This document shows positions 36,620 to 48,633 of a DNA stretch of 64,000 nt, one piece after another. The position numbers and the translations under genes were made by a program. Numbering within the stretch: position 1 is the stretch's first letter; every line of letters begins with the position of its first letter. The stretch covers positions 2,544,707-2,608,706 of the forward strand of contig CAJSYZ010000008.1 of NCBI GenBank assembly GCA_910574455.1, given 5' to 3'. The stretch comes from Trichaptum fuscoviolaceum (lineage: Eukaryota > Basidiomycota > Agaricomycetes > Hymenochaetales > Trichaptaceae). The notes beneath the pieces are model-generated. The model was not told the DNA's origin. It was given only the letters and a program-made list of their open reading frames with translations, and searched no databases.

Positions 36620-37846
36620 CTAATAGCGATTGTGCAATGTGCCAGGACTTAGGGCCTCTTCCACCTGGTATGTCTCTTTAAACTGCCTCTGGTGCTCGGG
36701 GATCTCATCAGGGATGTGTAGTTCGCATCCTCATCCAATCACCAGTAATTTTGGATGTCACGACAGAATACTTTACATCCTCTTTCTTACCGCAATCTTT
36801 TCCGTTACTCGTTTTTCAATAACAGCGATTCTTGCATCTGTTGACGGTTCGTAGGATAATTCATCCACTGGGCCGTCAGTACGGTCGTCTTCCCTTTCTT
36901 TCATCTCCTCACCTGAGGGCACCTGCGCACGAATCTCTTGCTGAAGGCGTAATCCTCGCTGAATCAGTCCCATCACGTCGCTTAGCACCGTCAATCAATC
37001 GACTGGTTCGATAAAGCTTCCTATGGGAACAGCCGATCCTTGGTCCATCCACCTCTATTTGATCTATCCTCCTGCCCCGCTCTACCCACAGTCTTCCCGA
37101 ACGTCCCAACGCCAACGCACCCTTCACATCATCTTCACAGGATTTTAACCTACTGGTGGCTTGAACAACATTAATCACTACCCTCACGAATGGATCTACT
37201 CAATCAGCATGAACACAGTTCCTCCCATTTCATCACATCCAGTCACCATCTATGCCCCATGGGTGTCCTGAAGGCATGTCATGCGGCGCGACAGGGCGTA
37301 TCGTACCTTCCGTTGTTCTTCCTTACGGCCTGTGCGGAGATCAACTTTTCAATCTATCGTACAAATTTCTTTACTGAAGCCGACTGCAATGCCGATAAAA
37401 AATGGCCTTGATTTATGGCATGCCATGATTCGGACCAGGTACACTTATCGCTTATGTCATCCTATATTAAATGATGGCGGGTAGACTAGTGTAGCCCTGT
37501 CACCCTGCATATTTCCTGGCACTGGCATATCATCCATTTGGTATGAAGCCTTCAATCACATCTCGAATCTGAAACTCTAGTTAACTGTATCGGTGTTCTA
37601 GTGATTCGGACCTCCTCCCCTTCATCCCCGTCACCCGTTTTGTTGTCTGGAGTATTCCTCGGTCTAATGCACGGAGGTCTACTAATGACCTCGAGCTGCC
37701 GTACCAACCATCCTAATGGGAGTGAGGGATTAGGCGATAATAACCTTTTGCGGATTACCCATCGCATGCCATCTATGACATTGGAGGCCATAGAGGCCAA
37801 GCGAATTGTTAGACGGCATTTGCGATACTGGCTTGGTTCCCGACAT
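36620..37846 (-). CDS. Cryptic seven-exon gene, protein of unknown function (241 aa)
   Basis: Built from seven phase-compatible exons: 37846-37759, 37712-37560, 37443-37375, 37267-37247, 37195-37053, 36958-36791 and 36703-36620; total 726 nt, 241 aa. The best-supported parts are the start (MSGTKPVSQMPSNNSLGLYG), the intron gtaatc...attag, the exon-5 stretch (NVVQATSRLKSCEDDVKGAL, GRSGRLWVERGRRIDQIE), the charged exon-6 stretch (RLQQEIRAQVPSGEEMKERE, DARIAVIEKRVTEKIA) with its strong donor gtaaga, and the end QFKETYQVEEALSPGTLHNRY. A hydrophobic segment (RPFFIGIAVGF) in exon 3 could be one membrane span. Exons 3 and 4 (the latter 21 nt) are the least certain; alternative splice choices exist there. 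No domain is recognised. No single open frame is longer than about 110 codons, so simple gene finders could miss it. Confidence 0.5.
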
Positions 37847-38557
37847 TTCCGGCTCCTTACGATTTCGGGCACCAGGACAACTGTATAAATGACATATTGT
37901 TATCTTTTCTTTAAGCCCAACCGTCTCACATTGCCCCCATCGGCCGCTACATAGGGCCCTCAAAGGAACGTAACAACTTGTTACATTAGGTGTCCTCTCG
38001 TACTCGACTTCTGGCCGGATGCGTGATACTCTCAGAGGCTTCAGCGCTGCGCGGCTTTACATGGTGTCCCCGTGGCTGGAATAGCGCCCGCCCTAGAGTT
38101 AAGCAACTTTGCTTCTTGAAGCAATTGGAAGGCTTGCGAGTATGTTTTAAGTCAAACATCATGCGTTCATTTCTTTCGATACTAAAGTCTATACAAACAG
38201 CTAGAATTAATGACACCGGCCAAGCATAAGTGCGATGAAACGAAAATGCGAAGGGCCTCACATAATTTTCAAGAAGGAAGGAGGAATATGAAGAGCTTGA
38301 GCTACGCTGTATATCCAATATATGCGATAAGCAGAAGGGGTCTATAAGTGAGATACAGGTGAGATAAATAATGAGATTCCATAGAAAGCTATGACGAGAA
38401 GGGTATTGACATGGTATATAGGACTGTCGTCCAAGGGTCATCAAGAAATAAGCAAGGCGTAACGATAACATTGTATTCAAGAACAAGAAATATTAGTAAG
38501 TACAAATGACTTTGTTTTTTGTACAATCGATGATTTGTTTGTTGTCGGCTGTATTGA
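37847..38557. other. Intergenic spacer
   Basis: About 710 bp upstream of the cryptic gene and downstream of TF-A. The part 37950-38110 is GC-rich and shows short matches to rRNA-like motifs on inspection, too short to call an RNA gene. No coding exon is supported. Confidence 0.35.
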
Positions 38558-41500
38558 TTAGATGAGGAGCAATTCGATGCCGAGTTGGTCATGCATGACA
38601 TCATGCCAGTCAACAACTCTGGACTGTTCACGAGCTTGCCAGACACGCTCCATCAAGAGTCGTGTTGCACGAATATTTCCGAAGGATTCGTCTTGGGCGG
38701 TCAGCCTTGACCGAATGTATTGGCCTTGGTTTTCGTCATTGGTGAGGCAACCAGCGAGGGCGAGAGGGAGTATGAGCGCGCGATCGGCAACTGGGGGAAG
38801 GCTCTGCAGTGTCGCGAAGAGGCGGTTCATAGAATGCTTTACTTCAGGAACACCTGCGTCAAAGAATAAGGTCAGCAAATTCATCGGCAATTGACTTCGA
38901 GGAGAGGGGCAATGAAGGCGGAATGCTTACCGGGGCTAGGATCGTTTATCACGGAATGGAGATATAGTGCGGCGGTTTCGCGGAAAACGGTAGAGACTAA
39001 GTGTAATGTGTCTGGCGGATTATTTCCTTCAGGTAAGTTTCCCGCCGGACTCCCCTGTAACTCTGATCTTGCATATAACGAAGGTGACGAAGAAGGCCCC
39101 GAAGAGACACTCGGAACATTCATTTTTAAGAGCGCCGACGAAGCAGAAGACGGGATCGACGGATCTGCAGTGAGCGCTGAAGAAGCTTGTGTGAGAAGCG
39201 ATACGGATTGACGCGCGGGGCTAGCGTGTGCGGACACCGGTCTGGACAATGCCGATGCCGATCCTGATGCGCCCGTCGTTTCCGTGAGGGGTACAACAAC
39301 GTTCATCCGCTCGGTTTGCACCAACGCAGCCAGTGGCGGTGCGTTGTGCTCCCCGGACGGACGCGAGGGGTGCATATGCTGGATCTGCATCGCATTCGCA
39401 GGCGTAACGTATTCATTGAGCATCGCTTCGATTGCTTCACCTTTGCGCACGAGCTCTTTGACGCTGAGTATACCGAGTTGATGCTGCTGTCGTTTCCATT
39501 GAGCGAGATCAGCAGTTTCGGCGAGGATGAGGAGGACTGCGTCTGGACATCCCATTATGAGGTCCATATCGACAGTTGCATGCGGTTCGGAGATGACACT
39601 CCCGCGGCCAAGCAAACGGCGGCACAGAGACATGAAACGAGGGCTCTGATGGAGCGATATAGCCGCGAAGATGTCATACCACTGTTCAAGTCAAAAGTGA
39701 GCACGTAAGGAACGCGTATAGAACGATCGACAGGCACACTCAAGAGAGTGTCTGTCAAGATAGGATTTAGACTACTCACGATGACCATCTTGACTGCGAG
39801 TTGCTCTGCGTCGCTCATCTTTGCCAGCGTCACCTTGGGTTCTTTGTTTCCTTCTGCGCATAATCCAGTATGGAGCAACCATTCTCGTGCTGTGTCGAGA
39901 TGAGCCGACCAGTCACCACTCCCATCTTTGAGTAGGAAGAAGCCGACGAGATGAATTGCGGCAAGGGCATCTGCTTCAGAGTAACCCGGGGTAGCTTGGC
40001 TCGTCCCGGCGCTCGTGCTACTTATGGAAGACGCCCGAGCGCTGGTGTTGATGAGTTGCCAATATGCTCGGTCAAAAAATTGGTTGGCGGTGGTGTTGTC
40101 CGGTTGGTCGAGGCCCTGGGCGACTCTCACAATTTTATTGTGCAAAGCCGCCATGGCACATAACGAGTTCGTAAGAGGTCCGAAAGGGTCGCGTGCAATT
40201 AGCTGTGAATGAGCGAAACCAAGAGTATTATATTTAATTACTTCAATCTCTCGGGACATTATCATAAATAGGTGTACATACACTCTGCAAGATACCATGA
40301 GCCTTATCGGAGCCGAAGACATATTGCATAGGAAGGACATTCTCGAAGTGATATCGGAGGTGTGGTTCTACGAGCGACTGGTCCATCAAGGCATCACTGA
40401 ATGTCGCGGCTGCTACTGTAGATCCCGAATGAGGAACTCCGGATGCGAGCTGCAAGTGCGAACCTGAGCTTGGGGTGCTACTCGACGTTGAACCTGAGCC
40501 CGAACGCGAAGGTCTATTGATGTAGTGTAACTGTTGTTGTTGCGCTGCTGCTACATATCCACCAGAGAAAGCGGCATCATCAGTCGGCAACATCATTGGT
40601 GAGTTTGTTAAACCAGAACTCGTGTAATGACTCGACATGTTCATAGTAGGAACATTTAGGTTGCTCGAGCTCGATATACTCGACATACTTCCTCCCGTAG
40701 TCGAAACTGATCCCATCCCTCCGTACATGGACCCAGAGAAATCGATGTTGCCATAACTTTGCTCGTTTGAAGGCCCGCCGTATGAGTGCGAAGAACCTTG
40801 AGGTTGTCCATGAGGAGAACCACCTGCGGGAACGAAAAAGTATATGTCAGTTATCATATCGTAAGGTGGGAAGAAGTGGTGGAGGAAGAATAAAGGTAAG
40901 TGTTTGAACTCAAAGAACAAGTTCAAAAGTGACCGATTCAATCTCTCCGTAGTCGGAGGACAGCAAGCCCCAGTGCTCGCTTGGAACGATACACCCTGAC
41001 GAAGGGTTGAAGGCGAGCAAAATGAAAGCCGGAAACGTATTCCAAACTATCAGAAGGTCGGAAAAGAAAAGGTGCAAGGTAAAATGCAGTGAAACACGAG
41101 GCAAAGGGTCGAAGGAAATGGCTGAGCACCCAAGTAGCCCCTGTGCTTGACTCAAGAAGGAATGTCGAAAAGAAAAACTGGAAAGGTATGGGAAGTTGGG
41201 AGAGGAAATTGCTAACTGCTGACGCAAGCGACGATGAAGTCGGTGTCCCACGGATCTAGGTTCGGCAGCAGTTCCAGTGACGCTCGGATGCAAGATTAAC
41301 GCGATGCCACGAAGACACGCCAAACGCCACATCTGAGTCGGCGGAGGCTAAGTGCCAGAGGCTAAGAGATCATATCTCTGTCGTCGTCGCAAAGTGCATA
41401 CGTCCGTGCGAGCGAACCGACCTATGGTGCACCTACAAGAACCCATGATCGATGACAATTGAAAGCGACATGACGCATTGCGCAGCCTCGGCAGCGGGCG

Positions 41501-44500
41501 AACAAATGGAAGATTTGACCAGAGTTATGGCACAACGGACACGTGCATCGCTCGCACCCGCAATCCTGTGAGGTAAAAATCCAATGGAAATCGCTCGCGG
41601 AGGTTTGCACAGCGAAGAGGGTAATCCATCAATCGATGGGATGAGATCGACCTGGACAGCAGTTTGGCCGTAACCTCCAAGCAGGTCCACGCCGCACTCG
41701 AGGCTGTGAGTGGATAGAAATCCAAGGGGAAAAGCAGAGGCACATTGCGAGGCGGTGAGGGAATGTGTTTGCACAGCGAGGGAGAGGATGAATAGAGAGA
41801 TTTCGTAATCAAATCAATCATCCCCTAATTTGGACGAGCTGTGCGAAGCCCACGGAAATTTAGAATCCAGACGAGTGAATGACAGAAGCCTGCGGGTCAA
41901 ATCACCACACGCTTCTGGAGCTTTAAGCCTCGCCATCAACAAACAATGACAACGGTATGATATGACCAGCCAGCTGATCAACAGTGGCGGACCAGTATCA
42001 CAGCTGGTGGCTAGATCAAACTCTCCCAATAAGAATAAATTCAGGGCAAACAGAAGCTGCGTTGACGGTAAGAGGATTCGGGTGGAGGAAACGAGAGGGA
42101 CACGGAACGCGGGAAGGGAAGCCAAATGTAAAATTAAACGAAAGCAATGCAAGTTCGCGAAAAAGAAGTAGCAGTGAGAAGACCTTTCATGGACCGAAAA
42201 CGGAACTCTGCCCACGCAGCAGTGATGCATCATGATCAATATGGTTCCCAAGTGAACAGGGAGCTAGATTACTCCTTGGCGGGTTTCCTCCATAGATGAT
42301 CGGCGTGAGCAAGGAACCGTCTGTTGCAGAACAGATGCAGACGGAAAGGCGTAATGGAATCAAAAGGTGGAATGATGGGGGGACATGTGGCACGATCGCA
42401 AGGTGATAGATTCCGCAAAATTAAAGCAGGCGAGAACGAGAAAAAATCGAGATAACAAAGAATAGAGAGGGGATTAAGTTTTCGGCTATAGAAACTCACC
42501 AGTTGGCTGATGCTGGAGATGAAGCGCAGATTGGTGTTCTTGATATGCTCGCCTGCGCTGTTCGAGCATGCGCTCCTGAACTTGCTGATGGTGTTGGGAA
42601 TGCAAGTGTCGTGAGACGGGCACAGAAACTGTCGCACGCCGCATGGGACCTTGGTGCCCAGGGAGTTGCTGACCTTCGAAGGCGAAATAATCGAATCCAC
42701 TACCAAGCGTGCTGAGTGTACTGCTCGGCGTGGACGGGGAGGAAGAGTACATCGGAGTAGCTTGCTGCTGCTGCTGTTGTTGTTGTTGCAGCTGCGCCTG
42801 AATGTTCGGATGCAACTGGGGGTGTACGTATGTATTCGGGGAGGGGTAGGGGCCGTAACGCTGGCCGTGCGCATGCTGCGCTTGCGCGCTGGTGGAGGTG
42901 ACGGGGCCGCTAGCTACGAAGCTCGGGCCTGCAGCGGGGTAGCCCGAGGGGCTTCCGCCACCGCGTGCCATGGAAGGGCCAGACATTGACCGCTGCGGCG
43001 TCGACATCGTACCCGTGTGTTGATTTGGCTGGGCCCTGGGCTGTCCACGGACTTTGCCCTCCTTGATGAGCTTGTCCTTAATCCCAGCCTTGTACTGCTC
43101 AACGGCTTGTTTATCCTGTGTGAAAGAGTCAGTTGAGATGATGTGCATCAATTAATTTGTAGAAGCGCGCGAGCGCGACGAAGGCGAATGGCGGTGTTAG
43201 AGTTTGGATAGAGTATGGGGAGGCAGTGAGCCGCACTCCTGTAGCACTGCTCTTTACTGCATGATGACGCAGAAGAAGAGAAGACAAATAGTAGCCGAGT
43301 CGTCTGCATCATCATGGTGATTGGCTAACACAGTCAGAGGTACTGAGAGATTACTGTTGGCCAGCAAAAATGGGTGAAGTAAAAATGGCGAAACGTGAAC
43401 GGCGAATTCGGGAAAGCCGCGAACCCAAGTCCTCGAACAGCAATTAAGCAATGAAGAAACATAGGCTTAAACGGGCGATTAGGGCCCAGATTCACCAGCA
43501 AAAGGGCAGACGCGCGACACATAGACAATTGAGGAATAGTCCCTAGGACAATGAGGTGAAATGAGAGGGAAAAGGGGACTTACGCGCATCCAGGCTGGCC
43601 GCTTGGGCCCCCAGCCGAGACAATCGATGTTAAGACGGATGCACGTCGAACACGACTCGCCGACGCGTATTTCGTCACATTTCTGCATAAAAGGTGTCCG
43701 GAAAATCGCGAGACAGGATGTGTGTTCGCACATGAAAGCAAGGGGGAAAGCATAAATGATTAGTATGGAAGTTCTTCGGTGCCTGGTGCAAAACGCGCAA
43801 GGGAGCGAACAGACTCCAATGCGCTCAGGTAACTCACTTTTCTCCGTATCCGGCATGTCCTATTGGTTTGTACGTATGCGAGGAAATAGTCAGTATCATT
43901 GATTTTTTATCTTCTCGCGAGAAGCGGCGGAGTTCAAGATCGGAAAAGCGCAAGCGCGTGTGGAGCGAGAACAATTGAAGGAGCAGGAACATGAACTCAC
44001 CAGCAGCCGCCCTTTCCTGCAGATGGGTTTCTCTGAAAGTCGGGGGGAAGTCTGTCGGGGCCCATAGGCAGCTGACCATGCGCGTGCTCCATGTCGGAGT
44101 CAGTGAGAACACCGTCGGGGACGAGCTCGGACTTGACGAAGACTATGGGGGGAGTGCTGCTCGGGGAGGTGTGTGACGCCGGACTCGGGGAGGTCTGCAG
44201 CGGATTGTCAAGGGAAAGAAGGGGAACGGCGGGTGACGCGTTAGATGAGGCAGAGGAATCGGAGTTGGGTGGGGAGAGCGGGGACGCGCTGTCTGACGGA
44301 CTACTTAGAGAGGTGTGCGGTAGGACAAGCGAAGGAGAAAGAGTCATCCCATGGACACCTCTGCTCCTGTCAGTCGTAGAGTCAGCGTCCGGGTCGCCAG
44401 AGTGGTTATTCTTGATATCGTCTGGAATGGAGGGGGCCTGCTGAATCGCGCTTTTGATGGCCTGCTTGTTATTATTGCGCGAGTGGACGTCCGGATCTAA

Positions 44501-44560
44501 GTCGTCGAAATCGACGATGAAGGAGTTGAAGAGGTGCTGTGATGGGGAAAGACAAGCCAT
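38558..44560 (-). CDS. Zn2Cys6 fungal transcription factor A
   Basis: Eight exons: 44560-44001, 43859-43838, 43682-43584, 43115-42500, 40823-40282, 40202-39780, 39681-38931 and 38853-38558; 1102 aa. The binuclear zinc cluster is complete, with cysteines at residues 186, 189, 196, 205, 208 and 215 (CWTCRIRRKKCDE ... CSTC ... DC) followed by LGWGPKRPAWMR and a linker helix EQYKAGIKDKLIKEGK. A long Gln/His/Ser/Pro-rich region contains a polyglutamine run. The C-terminal half is the helical fungal-specific regulatory region (HFENVLPMQYVFGSDKAHGI, PFGPLTNSLCAMAALHNK, ALAAIHLVGFFLLKDGSGDW, PLALAGCLTNDENQ). The intron between exons 4 and 5 is 1676 nt, far longer than the others; the homologous intron in the neighbouring paralogue is 428 nt. 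The two halves could in principle be separate genes, but the paralogue argues for one. DNA target and role unknown. Confidence 0.82.
40824..42499 (-). other. Very long intron (1676 nt) of transcription factor A
   Basis: Donor gtgagt at 42499 and acceptor ccgcag at 40824. The minus strand holds several pyrimidine-rich open frames of 60-200 codons without domains. A degenerate direct repeat is present: gtttgcacagcga occurs at 41604-41616 and 41767-41779, each preceded by an aaatccaa-type motif. It may contain regulatory sites or an internal promoter. Confidence 0.5.
42762..42795 (+). repeat. CAG/CTG-type trinucleotide repeat coding polyglutamine in TF-A
   Basis: The + strand reads as interrupted gctgctgctgctgttgttgttg. 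On the coding (minus) strand this gives a run of about ten Gln after QAQL. Length variation between strains would be expected. Confidence 0.8.
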
Positions 44561-45075
44561 GGCTTTGAGTGAGATTGTGGGGGTAGGAGGAAGAGATGGG
44601 CCGAGGTGAATAATGTGCTTTGGGCACAGCTTGGGAGACGGAGGGAGAAAGCGAGTCGGTCTCTGGAATTTAGCGTTATTAGATATAATTACAAAATATT
44701 AGAGATTTATGCGGCAACGCGCCATCCCTCTGGCTCAGGTACTCTCCCGTCCCTGCACCGCTTCGATCCTGCGTCCGATCTATTCTCACGCTGCTTATGT
44801 CAGCTGCGATCTCTTCGTCCGCCCAGCTTCCCACGTCTGTCAAACGTCATAGACCGGACTGCATTGCCATAACAGGGTGACTATCCAAAGCGAGTACAAA
44901 CAAGCTAACCAACGGAGACTAAACAGGTAAACACAGTCATACAGCGGACCATAGCGCCTATTCCTACACACTATACTGCAAACGTACATTAGATAGAGAG
45001 GAAACAGAGAAGCCAGAGAAAGAAAAGAGAAAAGAAAAGAAAAGTCTGGGTCATTATGTCAAGCGGAATGCACCA
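44561..45075. other. Spacer between tandem transcription factor genes
   Basis: A 515-bp spacer holding the promoter of TF-A and the 3' flank of TF-B. A purine-rich aaaag repeat tract lies at about 45005-45045. No gene is supported. Confidence 0.4.
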
Positions 45076-48000
45076 TTACACAAGCAACAATGCACCGTTC
45101 TCGCGCAGTGCCTGTCGCCAGCTCACGTCGCGCGGCTGAGCGGTATGTCGTTTCTTATTGGGGGGCGGGTCCCGCTTCGCCCACACGTCCATCATCACCT
45201 GCGCCACCGCGTTGCAATTACCCGCTCCAGGTGTCTCCGCCAGCAGCGCAAGCAGTAACTTTCTTTGCTCGAGGTCGTCCGTCATGCACCCCGCAATGCA
45301 GATTGGGAACACCACGCTCCGCACGACGGACTGTCGTAGCGAGTTCGGATCATGCGGGACCTGCCTCAGGGCGTCGACCGTGTCGCGCACACTGTGGGAG
45401 ATCTTGGGTACCGTAGGCTTGTCTCCTGAAAGCACCGTGTTGAGGTACAGGCGCGCGGCGGCACGGAAGATGTCGGCCGTAAGGCGCTTCCGGTTATCGA
45501 GTGTGTCGTCCAGCAGAGGCATTCGATGCATGGTGAACGGGTCGTCCGTCGGTTGGAGGTAGTGATCCTGGATCTCCTTGCCCCTTTCGACGAAATCCAT
45601 CACGTCCAGAGTCCCCCTCGCCACGTTCTCCTCCTTCCACGCCGCAAGCGCCGAAATCTTCGCGATGGCGAGGAACGTGAGGTCGTCGCAGCCCATGACG
45701 TCGAGCATTGGCATCCCATGCCCTCGTGCGATGTCAAGCTCGCCCTGGGGGTCCGAGATGCGCGTCGCCTCGAACAGCTCCTCATACACATTCAAGAACC
45801 GCGGCGCCTCGATTTTCGTCACGCTCGCCAGCACCTCGAACCACATCGTTGCCTTCACGATGAAGTGGGAGAGCGGGTCCAGCGAGTGTAGTACGCTGGC
45901 ATAGCCCCCGACGGGCCGGCGCGCGGGGTTCAGGACTTTCGCTACCCACAGGCATGCAATATCGAGGAACTTGTCCCAATCGCCCATGCCGCCCGCGAAG
46001 AGGAAGCTGGACACACACTGGAGCCCTGCGAGTGCCTCTCCCGGCTGGATGCTGTCCGCGTTCCTACTATTCCGGCTGAATTTTTCGAGCAACCGATCTC
46101 GCACGCGCTGCGCGTATTTTTTCGACTCCGCGTCGTCGCCCTCGGGGAGCGCAAGCGGCGGGTGGGGCGGCGAGTCCGAGTTATTCCACCTGTGTTTGTG
46201 CACACTCGCGACGAGGCAGATGGAGTCACGCACGATGTCATAAGTCTGAGCGAGCCTGAAGATATTCTCGTCGATCCAGCTGTCGGCGAAGAAGTACTGC
46301 ATCGGGCGGACATTCTTAAGGTAATGCTTTAGTAGGTTGCCAGCCTCATACGACATGCCCATGTTCGGATCCAAGAGTTGCGGGACCATGTAGCCCGCCA
46401 GCGCTTGTTGTCCCGAATAATCTAAAGCGCCCATGCCGACGCCATCAGTACCACGTGTGTCGATGTACATATCGACGTCGCCAATTCTATTTTGTTCGGG
46501 TTCGTCCCTAATGTGATCGTTGTATAAATGCCCAAATGTACTTTGAACTGATGGGGGATACAATGGCGAATGTTGCACCATCGGGAACCTCATGAGATCA
46601 TTCGAGTTGTCCGTGTGATTGAAGTGCGTTTGCGCATATCGTTCATTACCTGGCAAAAACAAAGTAGAAAAGAGCAGCAAAGCGTAGCAAGAAAGATAAA
46701 TGGTATAAAAACACGAAAGAAAATAATAGAATAAATTGATAATACCGTTTTAATAGCAAGACAACAAGAAAGCGAGAGCAGAGCAGGACGGGAAAGCAAC
46801 GAAAAAAGCAGAATAGCGGGAGGACAGTACCGGTAGTTTATGTGCACAAGAAAGAGTCCGACGTGCCGCGTATAATACAATGGGAGTGGACGAGAGCGGC
46901 GCGAGTGCGATATCCGCATTAACGAATCGAGGGGGATACGTAACCGGACGATAGGGCATAGCATACGAGCGTGGTGTACAATATACGGGGGGTGAAAAAT
47001 AAAGGGGGGACCCAAAAAGAACACAAAGGTCATGAGCACTCTGGATTGATCATACATTCAAAAGGGTTCCGTCTTACATGGAGGCGAAGTGTGAGCCACG
47101 CCATCCGCTGACGTGCCGTAATAGTGCTGCTGCGAGGCGAGGTGTCCCTGGTGCGCGCCCAGCTGCTGCTGTTGGGAGTACAACGGGGGGTTGCCCCGGA
47201 GATGCGCGTGCTGCGCCTTGGGTGAGTCAGGCGAGAGCTGGTGCATGCCGAACTGGGGCGAGTGGCCGTGCACTACGGTGCGCCCGTACGCGAATTGGGT
47301 GTGGGACGAAGACGACATGGAGGGGGTGTTGAAGTAGCCATCCCATTGGTTGTTGTAGTTGTAGTCGTCCGTCGGGACGATTTCAACGTCGAGGTGCGGT
47401 TCGGGGGCAGGCGTGTAAGGGTGTGTGCGAGGGAGTTGGCGCATAAACGTGTTCGCGCCGGGGGACGAGCCAGACAGAGAGGGGGACGGAGAGGGCAAGC
47501 ACATCGTCGCCGACGATGAGGAGGCGGGCGCGGCGTTGGTCACGACAGAGAGATGGTGGCGATACGCATGAGCCGGTGTGCGGTAGCCAAGGACAGATGG
47601 GGGGCGGGAGGAATAGGGGTCATTTTCGATGCCTAGTAAATTAACTCGTTCATCCTGGGAGGAATCCGAAGGGGACCTACGCGAGTGCGGGGAGTGTGGG
47701 TCCATATAGCCATTGCCATTGCCGAACCCTGTCGCCGCCGCGCCCGCGCCGGCGGTCGAGATGCTGGGCACTGTGCCGTACCCTCCGCGACGCGTCCCGT
47801 TTTGCAGGTTGCCGTAGCGCATGTCCGTGCTCGTGCTCGCTGCGAACGCGCCGTTGTTATTGCTGTTGGTAGGCGTGCCGGCGGGCGAGATGGATTGGGC
47901 GCGGGCGGGCGGACTGTGCATGGGGTATGGCACGTTGCGGTGCGACTGGCTGAGGACGAGGACCTGGTTGCCGTTCGGGCCCGAGCCGAGCGTCGAGGTC

Positions 48001-48633
48001 GAGGCGGATGCGGCGGCCACGGCAGGCACGCCGGAGGGGTGAGGGTGCCCGCCAAAGGAGCTCGTCGTGGGCCCGCCAGGGGAGCCGTCATTGTCACCCT
48101 GGTCGGAACCGGAGCCCGCGCGCTGGCCTGAGGAGCTCGGCTGGCCCGAATGGCCCTTGATCATCCCCTGCGAGGCAAGGAAGTTTTTGATCTTCTCGCG
48201 GAGCTCGACGACGTTATTGCCCTCCTGGAGGAATGAGGGCTAAGGAGACTGCACGGAAAAGAGTAAAAGAGAGAAGACGAAACGTACACGCATCCAGTCT
48301 GGCCGCTTTGCGCCAAAGCCCAGGCATTGGAGGCGAAGACGAACGCAGGTCTGGCAGTTACCCTCCGCGTCCGGCTTCTCGTCGCATTTCTGATGATGGG
48401 TGATGAGATCAGGGAAGAAGAAAAGATAAAGCGTCATTAGGTGGGCTCGGACGATGAGGGTGAGTGGTACTGACCTTCCTGCGAATCCTGCAAGTGTAGC
48501 ACCCGGACTTTGCACGCACGGCGCCTTTGGCCTTTCGATGGACATCATTGGCGCGTGGCTTGGACATTTTGGCGGGCAAAGAGGCGCTTGGGGTATCGGA
48601 GGCTGTAGGGGACCGGGATGAGGCCTGTGGCAT
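45076..48633 (-). CDS. Zn2Cys6 fungal transcription factor B (tandem paralogue of A)
   Basis: Four exons: 48633-48475, 48389-48288, 48224-47078 and 46649-45076; 993 aa. The zinc cluster cysteines are residues 45, 48, 55, 65, 68 and 75 (GCYTCRIRRKKCDE ... CQTC ... QC), followed by LGFGAKRPDWMR and a helix VELREKIKNFLASQG. The middle is Ser/Gly/Pro/His-rich. The C-terminal exon codes the fungal-specific regulatory region (LKHYLKNVRPMQYFFADSWI, AGLQCVSSFLFAGGMGDWDK, FPICIAGCMTDDLEQRKLLL), aligned by eye with TF-A over its whole length. Introns after RRK and after WMR are at identical positions in A and B, so the two arose by duplication. The last intron (428 nt, 46650-47077) corresponds to the 1676-nt intron of A. 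B has lost, or A has gained, three introns in the regulatory region. The start at 48633 could alternatively be the internal ATG at 48567 (MSKPRAND). Confidence 0.87.

Noticed and set aside
37950..38110. GC-rich segment with a short match to the universal LSU sarcin-ricin loop (tcctctcgtact, + strand complement) and a gagttaagcaac motif resembling 5S rRNA
   Set aside because: Matches are about 12 nt each, not in the order or spacing of any rRNA, and flanking sequence does not continue the similarity.
40910..42874. Several minus-strand frames of 60-200 codons inside and around the TF-A intron
   Set aside because: Pyrimidine-rich low-complexity translations without conserved motifs; the intron interpretation is supported by the paralogue.
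45090..48131. Long + strand frames antisense to TF-B (up to 148 codons)
   Set aside because: They are mirror frames of a GC-biased coding exon; the zinc cluster and regulatory domain are clearly on the minus strand.
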